Source: Hemibagrus wyckioides (Eukaryota > Chordata > Actinopteri > Siluriformes > Bagridae). From it: DNA of 64,000 nucleotides. Location of the stretch: positions 23,996,876 through 24,060,875 of the forward strand of contig NC_080717.1 in assembly GCF_019097595.1 (NCBI RefSeq), in the 5' to 3' direction. The notes beneath the pieces are model-generated. The model ran no database searches. It was given only the letters and a program-made list of their open reading frames with translations, and had not been told where the DNA came from. Both the position numbers and the translations under genes were made by a program. This document shows, piece by piece, positions 49,717-62,874 of the stretch. The first letter of the stretch is position 1. Each line of letters begins with the position of its first letter.

Positions 49717-49797
<81 letters not shown>
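49715..49797. repeat. (TA)n microsatellite
   Basis: About 40 TA units with one CA interruption. Confidence 0.97.
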
Positions 49798-49798
<1 letters not shown>

Positions 49799-50294
49799 TT
49801 TCTGCTTCCTGATACAATCTGAAAAATGCTGATTGTGATGAGAGGGAATTTCTTTTCATTTTATTGTGTTTAATTTTTATACTTACACTTTTTTGCCTAA
49901 TTTTGAAAAAAATATTTTTGGTATTACTGTTTTATGTTTTTTTTTATTTGTCTCCTGTGATTACATACTGTAAACGGATTATTTACTGATTTAATTTATA
50001 TACAAAAATATTGATATGAATAAATGAAGACCAAAGACAAACAGATTAAACAGACTATATGTTCATATATTTTCCATAAACAACAATGCAAACAGGACAT
50101 TAAAAATATTAGAAATTAAAATATTAAATATTAGTAATTAAAAATGTTAGAATGTGATCAGATATTGTGTATTTTTTTGTACAAAAAAACGAATATTATT
50201 AAAATAGAAATGTGACAATAAGACAAAATGTAAATTTAGAATAAATAAATTATTTTACATTGAAATGAATTTGTAGTAAAGATGACGATAAGCT

Positions 50295-51212
50295 TCAGAT
50301 CCAGAAGTCGCGTCCCGTCGCACTCTGGCACTGCTCGGCTCTACTGTAGCCCTAAAACACAAAAACACTTCACTTCAGATATCAAGTCAACATTTATACA
50401 TCAAACGATCCACAGCTTATTGGACGATCCTCTCAGCCAATCAGAACACACCGTTTTAGACTCATTTCACGTGTTTATGCTGGAGATGGTTAGTTAGTTG
50501 TATCAGACCTTCTTACCTGCTGTGACAGAGACGTCTGTGGACTCATGAGCGAGTCGAAGCCGGAGCCAAAGAGTTCACCGCAGTTGGGAATTTCCAGTTT
50601 AATCCCGTCTCTTTGCTCTGTTCCCACTTGGATAAACTCGCTTTCTGACTGGTGCGTAATGTGACGCTGCTCGTAGAGTCCATGAGCGCAGGCGACGTTG
50701 CAGTGAGGAGCAGTGACGCGTTCTTCTGCAGCGTGGAGCATTTTGTCATTTCTTGCAGCCCAGGATCTGTCAAAAGGTTCATTCTGCTGGAAGCTGAAGG
50801 CTTCTGTTTCATTCCCGAGGTTTCCTGCTTCCCAGGATTGGGGAGTGGAGCCGTGGTGAGGAGATCTGAGCTGTGTGTTCTGGCAGTAGGACATTTGGAG
50901 GTCGAGCTGAGAGGACAGGTAGGAGATGTAGCGTATGGCGAGTCTCAGCGTCTCGATTTTGGTGAGTGTTTGTCCGGCCGGAGCCACGAACGGTGGAAGG
51001 AACGTCCTTAAATTGTGGAGCGCTTTGGTCAGATCTCTCATCCGCAGCTTTTCTTTCTCACTGGCGTTCCTCCTCTGCTTGCTTGGATTCTTGCAGCGCG
51101 TCTTCCTCGACTTCGGCCTTCCTTCGCTCAAAGATTCAGGAGACGAGACATTGTAGATCTCGGAATCAGAGCTGAGAGAGCTGTAGCTGAAGGGAGGAGA
51201 GGAAACATCCAT
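50295..51212 (-). CDS. mesp: Mesoderm posterior (Mesp) family bHLH factor
   Basis: Transcription factor of the presomitic mesoderm and early cardiac mesoderm that sets somite boundaries and rostral identity. Exon 1 is 51212-50517, and exon 2 is 50351-50295, found from a TTTTAG acceptor. The joined protein is 250 aa. The 165-bp intron is GT/AG and phase 0. The bHLH lies at residues 46-102: a basic stretch QRRNASEKEKLRMRDLTKAL, loop PPFVAPAGQ, and helix 2 TKIETLRLAIRYISYLSSQL. The VAPAGQ(T/S)LTKIETLRLAIRYI signature is that of Mesp and not Mesogenin. Exon 2 adds only 18 residues, ending DFWI. Teleosts have mespa and mespb paralogs, often in tandem; I cannot tell which this is and see no second copy in the window. 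Confidence 0.9.
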
Positions 51213-51267
51213 CCTTCTTGCTTTCTGAGGGAAGAGTGTAGGCTGGAGAGTCGGAGTCGGAGGAGGA

Positions 51268-51301
51268 TTTTATACAGCAGGAGGTGTGAAGTGACACCTC
51301 C
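51268..51301 (-). promoter_or_regulatory. mesp: mesp core promoter: TATA box plus inverted T-box half-sites
   Basis: Reading toward the gene, the minus strand shows AGGTGTCA, two bases, TCACACCT (51299-51282), then TATAAA at 51273-51268. The ATG follows 56 bp further on. AGGTGTSA is the T-box half-site consensus, and Tbx6 is an established activator of Mesp genes. The arrangement is visible in the sequence; binding is inferred. Confidence 0.7.
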
Positions 51302-52211
51302 ACAGGCGTCTACAGCCCACTGCTGTCTGTCTGCTGAGGACGCTGGGAAAGAAAATGAGAGAGAGAGAGAGAGAGAGCGTCCACCTGTTCTGTGTGCACT
51401 ACGGATATGAGAAAATTAGAAATGTAACCACAAGATAAAAAACACACCATGCTGATCTAAGAGATGTGACGTGTTTTGGTTAGACGGAGATATGATGTGA
51501 TAAAGGATGGTGGCTGTACGTGATTTCTAGTGATTGTGACTGTTTTTGGCTTGGCGCTCTTTGATGATGTCATCTTGTTTGTCGCTTCTCTCCAAAATAC
51601 TTCCAGGTCTCTTTTGAGCTTTTGTTTCCTAAAAATTCATTTCAAATCTTTTACACTTCTACTCAGGAGGGAAAGAAATCCTGATCTGGGAAGCAACACC
51701 ACAGTGAAGCACAGAAACACCTCTGAGCTGCTCACTCAGCAGCAAGAACAGGCCTGTGATCAGACTCTGGAGGGGGCGTGGCCTAAAGTCTGACAGGTTC
51801 TGCAGTCTGTCTCTTGACTGTAACCCTTTGAGATTCTGTGTGCGTCCCTATGACAGAAGGTTCCACTAAGAATATTAATGGAACACTTTCAGGAACCTCT
51901 GAAGTGACTTGCATATTTATGTTTAAAAATATTGACTTGATTTACGTGTCAGAATCCTAACTAATCTGCAGAGATTCACTCAGTGCGGAGTGGAGGCTGT
52001 GAGCTTCTGTTACTTAGCAACATTAACATCATAGCTTCGGAAATAAAGAAGCAAACTTCACGCTTTATAAAATAAAAGTCTGCGTTAGGTTTTCTGATTT
52101 TCTGGAGTGAAATTCACGAGGTCACAGCTACATGCTAACGAGACAGCACTGTCACAGGGAGGGGCGGAGCTAAACCCTGCTGAACCCCAAAGCCACTCCC
52201 CCCGATCCCAG

Positions 52212-52231
52212 AGGTGTGAAGCGGCACCCCG
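52212..52231 (-). promoter_or_regulatory. mesp: Second, decayed T-box motif upstream of mesp
   Basis: The plus strand reads AGGTGTGAAGCGGCACCCCG, which resembles the promoter motif at 51282-51301 (15 of 20 positions the same). One half-site, AGGTGTGA, is intact and the other is degraded. It lies 1.0 kb upstream of the mesp ATG. Confidence 0.4.
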
Positions 52232-53876
52232 GCAGGTCGGATCACGGCCGAGACCTCTTCACTGCCTTGGAATTTTACACCTAAGCTGTAAATGAGATAA
52301 TGAAGCTTGTTAAGCGCGATGAGAAGATGACATCACGTGGCTGAGATCCACACCCAGAGTCAGGAGGATTTATCAACTTTAGGATTAATCTTAAACCCAA
52401 ATCCAGAAACAAAAAACCTCCACATTTCTCTCTCTTTGTCATTTTGTCTTTTTAGATGTTGGTTTTTCTCTTCAATAAAGATGCATTCGTGTTTTGATTT
52501 ATTTAAGCAGTATTTTTGTGCAAATGTCTTAATTACATCCAATGGGATGTGAGTATATTTCTAACATAAACCTGAGCTGAAATGAAATAATAATTCAAAC
52601 CCTGCATGCTGCACTACATTTCAGGCTATTATTCATTTTAAAATAGATGACCACAAACGACCTTTAACAGCAGCCTCAGCTTTAGAGAGAGGATTTGATT
52701 TGTTAAAAAAAATGATTGTTTATTATCTGACGGAGAGGTGAAGAGTTCATGGCTTCAGCTACGTGAACCGTTTCTCACTCGTCGGTTTATTATCCGACAC
52801 GTTAAGCGTCATGCTGCTCCGGGGGCTGAACACGGTGGGAATGTTTTCTTCAGCAAATCTCCAGAAGAAGAGGTAAAAAAAAAAAAAAGTCACTGTGATT
52901 TATTGCAGAATTTTATACTTAGCTTTAAGGTTTACTTGAATCTCTTACTCATAAAAAAAAAAAAAAAAAAGTCTGAAATGTTTTCTCAAATACTTAGTTT
53001 TTGTTCATCTTTTCATCCTGAACTGGATCTTAATTAGAAAAGAAAAGTAATTTAATTGTTTAACATAAATATATATTTTTAAGCAGAATTTTATTAAAAG
53101 GAAGAAGTTGTCAGGACAGTCTCACAGTGTTTCGGGACATTAAACGTATCAGTGGTTAAAAAGTAGGACAATTTGTTTGTGTTAATTATTAAGTATTAAT
53201 TCAATCTGATCACACAACCAAAAAGCGAGAGTTTTTTGTTTTTCCCCATCAAATTGTAATGACGTTATGTATATAACTGAGTCATTAACTATAGATAGAT
53301 ATTCATTTGTACTCCTCTCTGTATATGAACATGCATCATCATCATCATCATCATCATCTCTCCTGCTCTCAGCCAATCAGAATGCTGCACAGGACTGGTA
53401 ACTGACCATTAGGGAAATGCTGGAATAAAAACAGATTAGATGAGCCTATGGAAACTGATGTGCGTCACGTGTAGTATTTTACACCTCCCGTGTGAAAGAA
53501 AAAACGAGTGTGTGAGATTTAGCTGCTGGATAAACAGAATTTTGTACAAAGACCAAACTGTTCAGCAGAAAACCAGAAAAAACTTTCCACATGATTTTCA
53601 GTCTCCAAATATAATTCCGTACATGATAATAGGCGGGGTCAATGAAAAATAAAAATCTTTTTTTTATCATAAAAATCATTACAGACTCAACAAGTATTTA
53701 ATTCTATAATGTAATTCGCCGAACAGTTTAAAACATAGTAAAGTCAGTGAGTCGTCTGGAAGCCGAAAGAATCGACTCACTGAATCGACTCATGTTTTAA
53801 AAGTTGACTCACTGAAAAGAGTCAGATTCTGTCACTCATCCTCTTGTCTGTGTTCCATCTCTAACTGTGTTTTACT

Positions 53877-53956
53877 TTTTTATTTTTATTTTATTTTATT
53901 TTATTTTATTTTATTTTATTTTATTTTATTTTATTTTATTTTATTATTTTTTTTAC
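53877..53956. repeat. (TTTTA)n pentanucleotide repeat
   Basis: About 15 near-perfect TTTTA units. Confidence 0.95.
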
Positions 53957-56629
53957 AGGTAATGAGCTAAAACCACACAACTCAGTGCATGTGAATAAAT
54001 TTATTTCATTTATTTTATACTCACAAAATCAAACAAAACAGATTTAACATTTAAATAATGAACATTCCAGTTTGACACAAAAACTGAAAGAGACAAGACA
54101 AGCAGATAGTTATGGCTTTTCTTTACACAATGACACGGACACAAAGATAACAAAACACACGTTTTCACACGCTATAAAACACGTTATTATTCACACACCA
54201 GTTCCTTTACAACTGATTTATCCAGATCACTGTTTTTTTAAGATATTAAATAATCATTTATATCGATAATCAAACAGCGCCGCAGAAACCTGTGAGATTT
54301 AAAGCCTGATTTATAATATTTAGATTTTTGTTTTAGTGTTAAAGCTTCGGTCAGATTATGACCTTTCATAACGCTAATGTGTTTAAAACTGTGGTGTGTG
54401 TTGCTCTGTTGTAGAACAGCTAATCATGCTAATTAGTGATTAGCATAGGAGATTAGTGCTTTATATAAATGCAGCCTGAAATACGGAGGACACGGAAACA
54501 CTGAACACTCCCCTCACACACTGAGAATAAAACGGTGTAAACACTCCAAACCTTAAATAAACGCCTGAGTGAGTGACGTGTTAGTATGTGTCAGGGTCTT
54601 CTATGTGCTAGTGCTGTGCTAAAATAGCTAAAGGTGTAGCAGAAGGTTGTTGTAACATTTAGTACAGACGATTCAATTCCCAAAAAATGATCCAGAAAAA
54701 TGGACAGGGAAAAGGTGATGAGTGTAAATGTTGAAGAGAGTTTCATTGTTTTTATCGTCAAATGAACATGCTAAGCTGTTCACTGTCAGTCACTGTTAGC
54801 ATTAGCATTTCTGTTCTATCTGTTCCTTTAAGAGTACAGTGCAGATTTGGTTATAAATCATAAATCAGTTGATGGTGATCAGTTTGACCTAAAAATGTTT
54901 TTATAGCATTCCATGTGTCATAGCAGCAAATCTTATGAATACACAACAAAGTTAGCTTAAATTAGCATCCCTCCTGTTTTAAATGTACCCAATTAGTTGT
55001 GATGGGTTCGGTGTGTGATGTTCCTTAGTAGCTTCAGGAGCTAATGCTAATGTAGCAAGTAATGGAAGTTTAGAGCCTCCAACTTAGCGTCATGCAAACT
55101 ACATTTAATTTCTGGCCTAAACTTGCTTTAAAGTCCAGGCCTGATGATACGAGACGTTCAAGCTTCACACACACTCTGTACAGCGCCGTATGTCCGTCTG
55201 AGTTTTATTTACAGCGACAAGAAACACACATCAAGCCATTCGCACCGTTTGCTTGGTCTTTAACAACACTAAAAAAACAGACAATGACGGCGGCAACAAA
55301 CATGCAGCTCCTCGCTAACAGTTAGCACACATTTAAGAAAACGAGCATTCAAACCAAATCCAGCCTGCGATCATGAGTTTAACAATTCTCTTTTACTCTC
55401 AGCACATGACTTCCAAATGTCTTGGGGATGTGATGAGTCTCGAGCTTCACCATGTGTTCACACTGACAGCCATCTTTTACCTCATTCCCACTCAATTCGT
55501 TCTGCACTGGTCACCTTACTAGCAGTTGCCATGGCTATACACTTCTCGCCCCTGGCTAGTGCAATATGATCGCACAAACGACATAGCTAGCTACGGAAAA
55601 TATGGAAAAGTCCATTTCTCCACAAAAATACATTAATTTTACTAAAAAAAAACCAGAGTATATTTTGCGTAGTTTGTCCACAGGTTAAGTTCTCAGCATG
55701 CTTCCTGTGGAGGTGACATCATGAGCCTACAACAAGCTCACGCAAAACCCTGAAGGTTCATATCTGTTATCATGTATGAGTTCTTCAGGACTGCAAGTGG
55801 CGCTGTTCAAACTCAGTGAGTGGAAACAGGAAGCAGATGTGAAACATTATAACAGCATAATCTATGATCGGACAATCTTCTGGAGCCTAACCAATGGCAG
55901 GAAAGGGGCGGAGACAAGACTCCATCCAACAAAATAGAGACATGCGGCGTTCACAGAGTTGATAGAGGACGAACACAAAGCAGACGCTCCTCATCATACC
56001 ACAAACATTCAGCCTTAAATCAAAAGAACATCAGGATGACAAGAGTTCAGATTCTGAAAGAAATAATCTGGATTGTGCACATGGAATAAATGGAAGTGAA
56101 ACAGAAATGTCTTCCGAGATTCCTGAACTCTGGAGTTTTTCATTGACTCAGGAGGCTCCGAGTCCACAGCAGGTGAGAGTGAAGCTGGCTGATGTCATTA
56201 CTCTGATTTTAAGTGAATCCTAGTCTCTCGTCTAGTCTCTGGTGTGTTTTTTTTTCACTGCAGGTTTAACAAACACATGGTCCCTGGTTCCGTTTGAGAG
56301 AACACTTACACGGTCACCATGGCGACTATAAAATCGTCCGCATCCTCATTCTGACACGAGAGCGTGACAGAAGGACTCGGGGTTACGCTGTTCTGTTCTC
56401 TGATTGGTCGTTTAGTTCAAGGTTAAAAAAAATGCTGTGAAATATTTTTACTCATCTGAGTTGCATGAACAGCATGAACATTTTGGATGATGATTAATTT
56501 TGGGACAAATAAATTAAATTAGAATATTATTCCTGTTGTTTATTACACATAATTTTAAAACAATTTTATTAACACTGATATATGAGGTTTTTTTTATATT
56601 ATATGGTAGAATAATTGCAAAAAAGAGAC

Positions 56630-56630
<1 letters not shown>

Positions 56631-56690
<60 letters not shown>
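56631..56690. repeat. (AAT)n microsatellite
   Basis: About 20 pure AAT units; the Asn/Ile/Leu homopolymer frames across it are artefacts. Confidence 0.97.
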
Positions 56691-56696
<6 letters not shown>

Positions 56697-56907
56697 AATT
56701 ACTGAGCTTATCCAATCAGATACAAACAGTGCTGTTAGCCCCACCCCCTGAGACCTTGCATTTACTTTCTGCTGCCAAAACTTTCAGGTCTTTGTGCAGT
56801 GAAAAAAACCAAATCATCCCTACAGGTATGTTATTGTTTAGTAAAAGTGTGAATAATTGGTTTGAGGCTTAATTTGAGGCTATGTGATGTAATATACGGT
56901 GAAGATG

Positions 56908-56954
56908 TTTATTGATTATTATTTCTGGGTTCATCTCTACAAACACTTTTTATT
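56908..56954 (-). promoter_or_regulatory. sv2b: Candidate sv2b poly(A) signals
   Basis: Two TTTATT words (AATAAA on the minus strand) at 56949-56954 and 56908-56913 lie 90-140 bp beyond the sv2b stop codon. Either could end the transcript. Confidence 0.45.
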
Positions 56955-57045
56955 GGTGATTTTACTGATAATAAATTTGAATATTGTGTCAACTAGTGTT
57001 TCAGACTATGTGTGTGTGGATGTGTGTGTGTGTGTTATTCTCTCA

Positions 57046-60000
57046 TCACAGCAGAACTTTCTCTCTGGTTTCGGGCAGTTTGAGAGCCAGCAGTCCTCCA
57101 CACAGCAGTGCAGCGCAGGACAGGAGGATGGGGATGACTGTAGTGACCCCCACAAATGAGGAAAAGATGGAACTGCCCAAGATGGCCGCCAGTTTACACA
57201 ATGCATTCAAGACACCGAATGCCGTGGCTCTGGAAGAACAAGACAAAGATGAAAGAGTGTTTTTAAGGATTCATCTTTTTTTTTTAAATAATGCTTTTGT
57301 GGATTTAATAAAACTCAGTTAGGTAAATGTTCCTTCAAGTCTAAATTAAAACACGCTTCTAACTTCACCTCCACAAGATGGCTGCTGCTGTTTGGAGCGT
57401 CACTGGTGAAGCTTCTCAGAAATTAAAGCTTGGATTATTAGAAAGCAGCATGTGACACTGTGCTCATCTTAACACACTTCTACACTATTCCACACACTGA
57501 CTGAGCGCTAACACTAACCAGGTTCCTTTGTAGACGTAAGGAACTACTGGGACAATTCACTGCATGACCACCAGAGGGAGTGCTGATGGGTGGATTGCCA
57601 CTCCTTGTTGAGCACCATGTGATTATGTCACGTGTTATATCACCTGTTCTAATAGGAGAAGTTCACTTCCAGAACAAAAATCTACAAATAATTTACACCC
57701 TCCACCCCCCCATGTCATCTATGATCTTCATGTCTTTCTTTCTTCAGTCGTGAAAGAAATTATGTTTTTTGAGGAAAACATTTCAGGATTTTTCTTCATA
57801 ACGTGGATTTCAATGGTGGCCGCGAGTTTGACCTTCCAAGATACAATTTCAAAGAGCTCTAAATAATCCCAGCCCAGGAAGAAGGCTCTTATCTAGCCAA
57901 ACCATCTGGGGTAAGGGCCCAATGGTGTCAACTTGGCGGTGCTGGGGCTTGAACCCTGATCTTCTGGTCAATGACCCAGGTGGCTAGCACCACCTTTTAT
58001 ACACTATATTGCCAAAAGTATTCGCTCACCTGCCTTGACTCGCATATGAACTTAAGTGACATCCCATTCCTAATCCATAGGGTTCAATATGACGTCGGTC
58101 CACCCTTTGCAGCTATAACAGCTTCAACTCTTCTGGGAAGGCTGTCCACAAGGTTTAGGAGTGTGTTCATGGGAATTTTTGACCATTCTTCCAGAATCGC
58201 ATTTGTGAGGTCACACACTGATGTTGGACGAGAAGGTCTGGCTCTCAGTCTCCGCTCTAATTCATCCCAAAGGTGTTCTATCGGGTTGAGGTCAGGACTC
58301 TGTGCAGGCCAGTCAAGTTCATCCACACCAGACTCTGTCATCCATGTCTTTATGGACCTTGCTTTGTGCACTGGTGCACAGTCATGTTGGAAGAGGAAGG
58401 GGCCAGCTCCAAACTGTTCCCACAAAGTTGGGAGCATGGAATTGTCCAAAATGTCTTGGTATGCTGAAGCATTCAGAGTTCCTTTCACTGGAACTAAGGG
58501 GCCAAGCCCAGCTCCTGAAAAACAACCCCACACCATAATCCCCCCTCCACCAAACTTTACACTTGGCACAATGCAGTCAGACAAGTACCGTTCTCCTGGC
58601 AACCGCCAAACCCAGACTCGTCCATCAGATTGCCAGATGGAGAAGCGCGATTCGTCACTCCAGAGAACGCGTCTCCACTGCTCTAGAGTCCAGTGGCGGC
58701 GTGCTTTACACCACCGCATCCGACGCTTTGCATTGCACTTGGTGATGTATGGCTTGGATGCAGCTGCTCGGCCATGGAAACCCATTCCATGAAGCTCTCT
58801 GCGCACTGTTCTTGAGCTAATCTGAAGGCCACATGAAGTTTGGAGGTCTGTAGCGATTGACTCTGCAGAAAGTTGGCGACCTCTTCGCACTATGCGCCTC
58901 AGCATCCGCTGACCCCGCTCCGTCAGTTTACGTGGCCTACCACTTCGTGGCTGAGTTGCTGTCGTTCCCAAACACTTCCACGTTCTTATAATACAGCTGA
59001 CAGTTGACTGTGGAATATTTAGGAGCGAGGAAATTTCACGACTGGATTTGTTGCACAGGTGGCATCCTATCACAGTTCCACGCTGGAATTCACTGAGCTC
59101 CTGAGAGCGACCCATTCTTTCACAAATGTTTGTAAAAACAGTCTGCATGCCTAGGTGCTTGATTTTATACACCTGTGGCCATGGAAGTGATTGGAACACC
59201 TGATTCTGATTATTTGGATGAGTGAGCGAATACTTTTGGCAATATAGTGTATCTGGGCTTGAATTTTCATCACATTTTAGATGTAAAATGATCTGTCAAT
59301 AGGTTAAAATTTTTCAAATTCTTCTAAAGATCAATAATCTAATCTTAAATCTGTTCTGAATAAAAAACCTATCTGGTGACATGCAGCTCTGTGACTTGTT
59401 TTACTGATCAGTTTTATTCACAGCTCTGTTCTGCTAACTACATTTACATTTCTGGTATTTGGCAGATGCCCTTATCCAGAGAGACTTATATTTTGTCACA
59501 TTTTCTATAAAACTGAGCAGTTGAGGGTCAAAGCCTTGCTCAGGGGCCCATCAGCGGCAATTTGGTGGAGCTGGGATTCAGACTCACAACCTGCCGATCA
59601 GTAGTCTGATGCCTTAACTACTAAGCTATACATCCCTTATAACTAATAACTTTATATCGTGTTGATGGAGTGCTGATGGAGAGAGAGAGTAGACACAGAA
59701 AAGCGTTTATACCTTTTAGAGGCGGGGTAAAGTTCCACGGTGACGACCTCGATGCCGTTCCACGCCGCCACGCTGACGCCACAGAACAGACACTGCAGGG
59801 CGATGATGGCTGCCTGACTGAAGCTTAGAAACAGGAAGAAGGTGCAGCCGGCGGAGATGAGCATGGAGCCTCCTAAAAACACACAAAACACACACACAGG
59901 CAGTGAGAGAACGATTACATTTCATCCGTTTAACACTGCAGCATGAGCGAGTTCCTGTTGTTGCTCCTGTTATATCAGACACTGTATCCCTCAACAGACT

Positions 60001-61334
60001 CCCTTTATTCTCTCACTGCAAGTAAAAAAAGTCCTAAAGATGTGAAAAACTTCAAGTTTCAGCTTCACCTCTGAATGATACATAGCACTGAAATAGAAAT
60101 AGCCTTTATTTGTCACATATACATTACAGCACAGTGAAATTCTTTCTTCCCATATAAGGTCAGAGCACAGGGTCAGCCATGATACAGCACCCCTGGAGCA
60201 GACAGGGTTAAGGGCCTTGCTCAAGGGGCCAACAGTGGCAACTTGGCGGTGCTTGATCCCCTGAACTTCAGTGACCCAGAGCCTTAACCACTTGAGCCAC
60301 CACCACCCTACTCATGCTGGAGACTCCTTCCAAACATCATACACACACTTACAGCATCCCAAGTTTAAGGAAACCTCGTCATATCAGAGATTATTATTTT
60401 ACTGATAATAGTTTATGTGGAATGTGTGCTGTGCACGTCCCTGTGAATGAGCCGTTGCTATGGAAACGATAATATATCAGAGTGCATTAATATAAACCTG
60501 CACTAGAGTCAGAGCTGCTGTTAGAGCACCTGATCCACCAATCAGAGTCCAGAACTCGCTATCTGAAACTGATTAGAAGTCAGGGAAAGAGTCAGTGACG
60601 TAGGTTCATCTGCATTATTATTATTGTTATTATTATTACTATGTGATATTTTTCGTCGACTCACCGATCATTTTAATTCTCCCGATCTTGTCCATGAACA
60701 TGGCTGATATGATATTCCCAGGAAGCACAGCCAGACTTCCCAGAAAGCTGACCAGGTAAATGAGGACATCGTTCTCCTCCTCCAGGTTCAGATGGCAGCC
60801 CTTTTTTGGCTGCAGGAAGGTGGTGTTGTCCATCGTGCAGTCGATGAAGTTCTCCTTGTACAGATCTGAGGAGATAACACACCGGGGTTCTCACAGGTCT
60901 GAGATCAGAAGTGCACGCAGAGCTGTAAATCACCTTACCCGTGTTGTAGAAGGTGGTGAATCTAAAGGTGCAGTTTTTAAAATACGTGTCTGAAGATCTG
61001 ATGTCTTTGAAATAACAGTGCTCGAAGAGCGAGTCCTCAAACGTCACTGACTTCATCTTGATGCTGATGAACCTGCAGCAGAGACCAGGATGGAACGACA
61101 TGCTCACACACCACTGAGTAACACACCCTCACACTCTGTTGACTGACTTCAACTAAAAGTGGGCGTGGCCTTATCTGGGATCTTTTTTTAATTGAATTTG
61201 AACAATTTCCCCACACTAACAGCAGGTCCATGTTCAGGTCCATGTCTGTGTTACTTTTCATTTTCTTTGAAATGACGTTTATGTTAATGTTAGTGTTAAA
61301 GTTTGTCATCATGATTGTGTAAACGATTGCATTA

Positions 61335-61371
<37 letters not shown>

Positions 61372-62596
61372 GTTCACTCTGAACAACTCATCTGGTATGG
61401 GGTTGTGTTGCTGCTACACACTTGTCGTTGATGTATTTCCCGTCTCGGTGGATCTGGTTCTCCAGAGAGAAGTTGAAGTGGAAGTTTTCGATTCTCTCTC
61501 CGGGGAAATTCTTCACCTTGGACTCGTACTCCTCGTACTGGAGGTGCTTGATCATGTCCGGGAACCACACGGCTAATCCGTAGTAACTAAAATGCACAAA
61601 CACAAATGTTGCTACATTGCAAGCTCTTTCTTTGCTGCTAGCTTCTGCATTTAGCCGCTGAAAAATAATTTAATAATCAATTCTGAGCAGTGATGCTAAT
61701 CATTCGTGCTAATCTCTCTTTGTGAAATGATGCTAATTACTATGTATTTCACTAATATGCTATGCTAAACTACACAGTAATCTGTACTGAGATCTGGATC
61801 TACTGCAATATCAGGCTAATTATTGTGACTTTTTTTGCTAACTTGTATTTATTTAGCAAACGTTAACAGATATTTATCTCCTTGTGATCATTAGCATTTA
61901 TTTGATTTATGCTGCTGTATTTATGCTGCATGTCACAGATTTCTATTTATTTTTGTAGCGTGTTCTTGGCTTTAATGAGATAAATAATCTGTGAATAAAG
62001 TCTTGTTTAGACCATCTCTTACCTGAAGGCCATCGTGAACCAAATAACAGCCATGAGCAGAGTCGCAAGTCTCAGATCATGAGCTAAGAGCGACGCGACA
62101 TTCTTCAACACCTGTGTGTGGAAACCTCATTAAACTTGTCCTGTGTGTAAAACACGCATCGGTGTGTGTAATAAAAGCTGCTGAGGAGTTTACCAGTTTG
62201 ATTAGAGTCAGGGTGCGAACCGCCCATCTCTGCAGAGGCGTTCCTGTGGAGGTCTGAATCTCAAAAAACTCGTCCTCCTGCGTCTTCGGAGTCTTGATCT
62301 GAGAAACCTGTGCAGTTAAAGACACGACACATGCAACACACACTGCAGAGTTTACTCCTGTTCAAGCGGCGAGGCATAAAATCAGTAGAAAAAACCCATC
62401 TGATCTCTCCTGAGAGAACATCACTCACAGTGAACACTCGCTCCGGTTCTCCTTTCACTCTCCAGTTAGTGTCGTGAACATGCTTCAGGATCATCCAGGC
62501 CTCATCGTGTTTAGCATGCTGGAAAAAAAACCCACAACAATCAGTCAAAGACTTTATTACACAGTGATAGCACTCTGTTCAAAAACAGAACAGGGA

Positions 62597-62652
<56 letters not shown>

Positions 62653-62738
62653 AGGAAAGAAAGACAGAAAGAAAGAAGGAAGGAAAGAAAGAAAGTAAGA
62701 AGAAATGAAGGAAGGAAAGGAATAAAGAAAGAAAGAAA

Positions 62739-62797
<59 letters not shown>

Positions 62798-62820
62798 GAG
62801 GGAGGGAGGGAGGGAGGGAG

Positions 62821-62874
<54 letters not shown>

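Larger units (their letters stand above)
51302..56907. other. Intergenic upstream of mesp and downstream of sv2b
   Basis: About 5.6 kb with no exon I can recognise on either strand. It holds a short AG run (51356-51377), a partial second T-box motif at 52212-52231, A tracts (52873-52888 and 52953-52970), a pentanucleotide repeat and an AAT run. Any mesp distal enhancer should lie here, but the sequence alone does not show it. Confidence 0.5.

Noticed and set aside
51342..51349. CTGGGAAA as an RBPJ (Notch) site in the mesp promoter
   Set aside because: It lacks the GTG core of the RBPJ consensus; one mismatch in a short word is not enough evidence.
51530..51793. Plus-strand 87-residue frame upstream of mesp
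   Set aside because: No recognisable motif, no splice or promoter support; likely chance.
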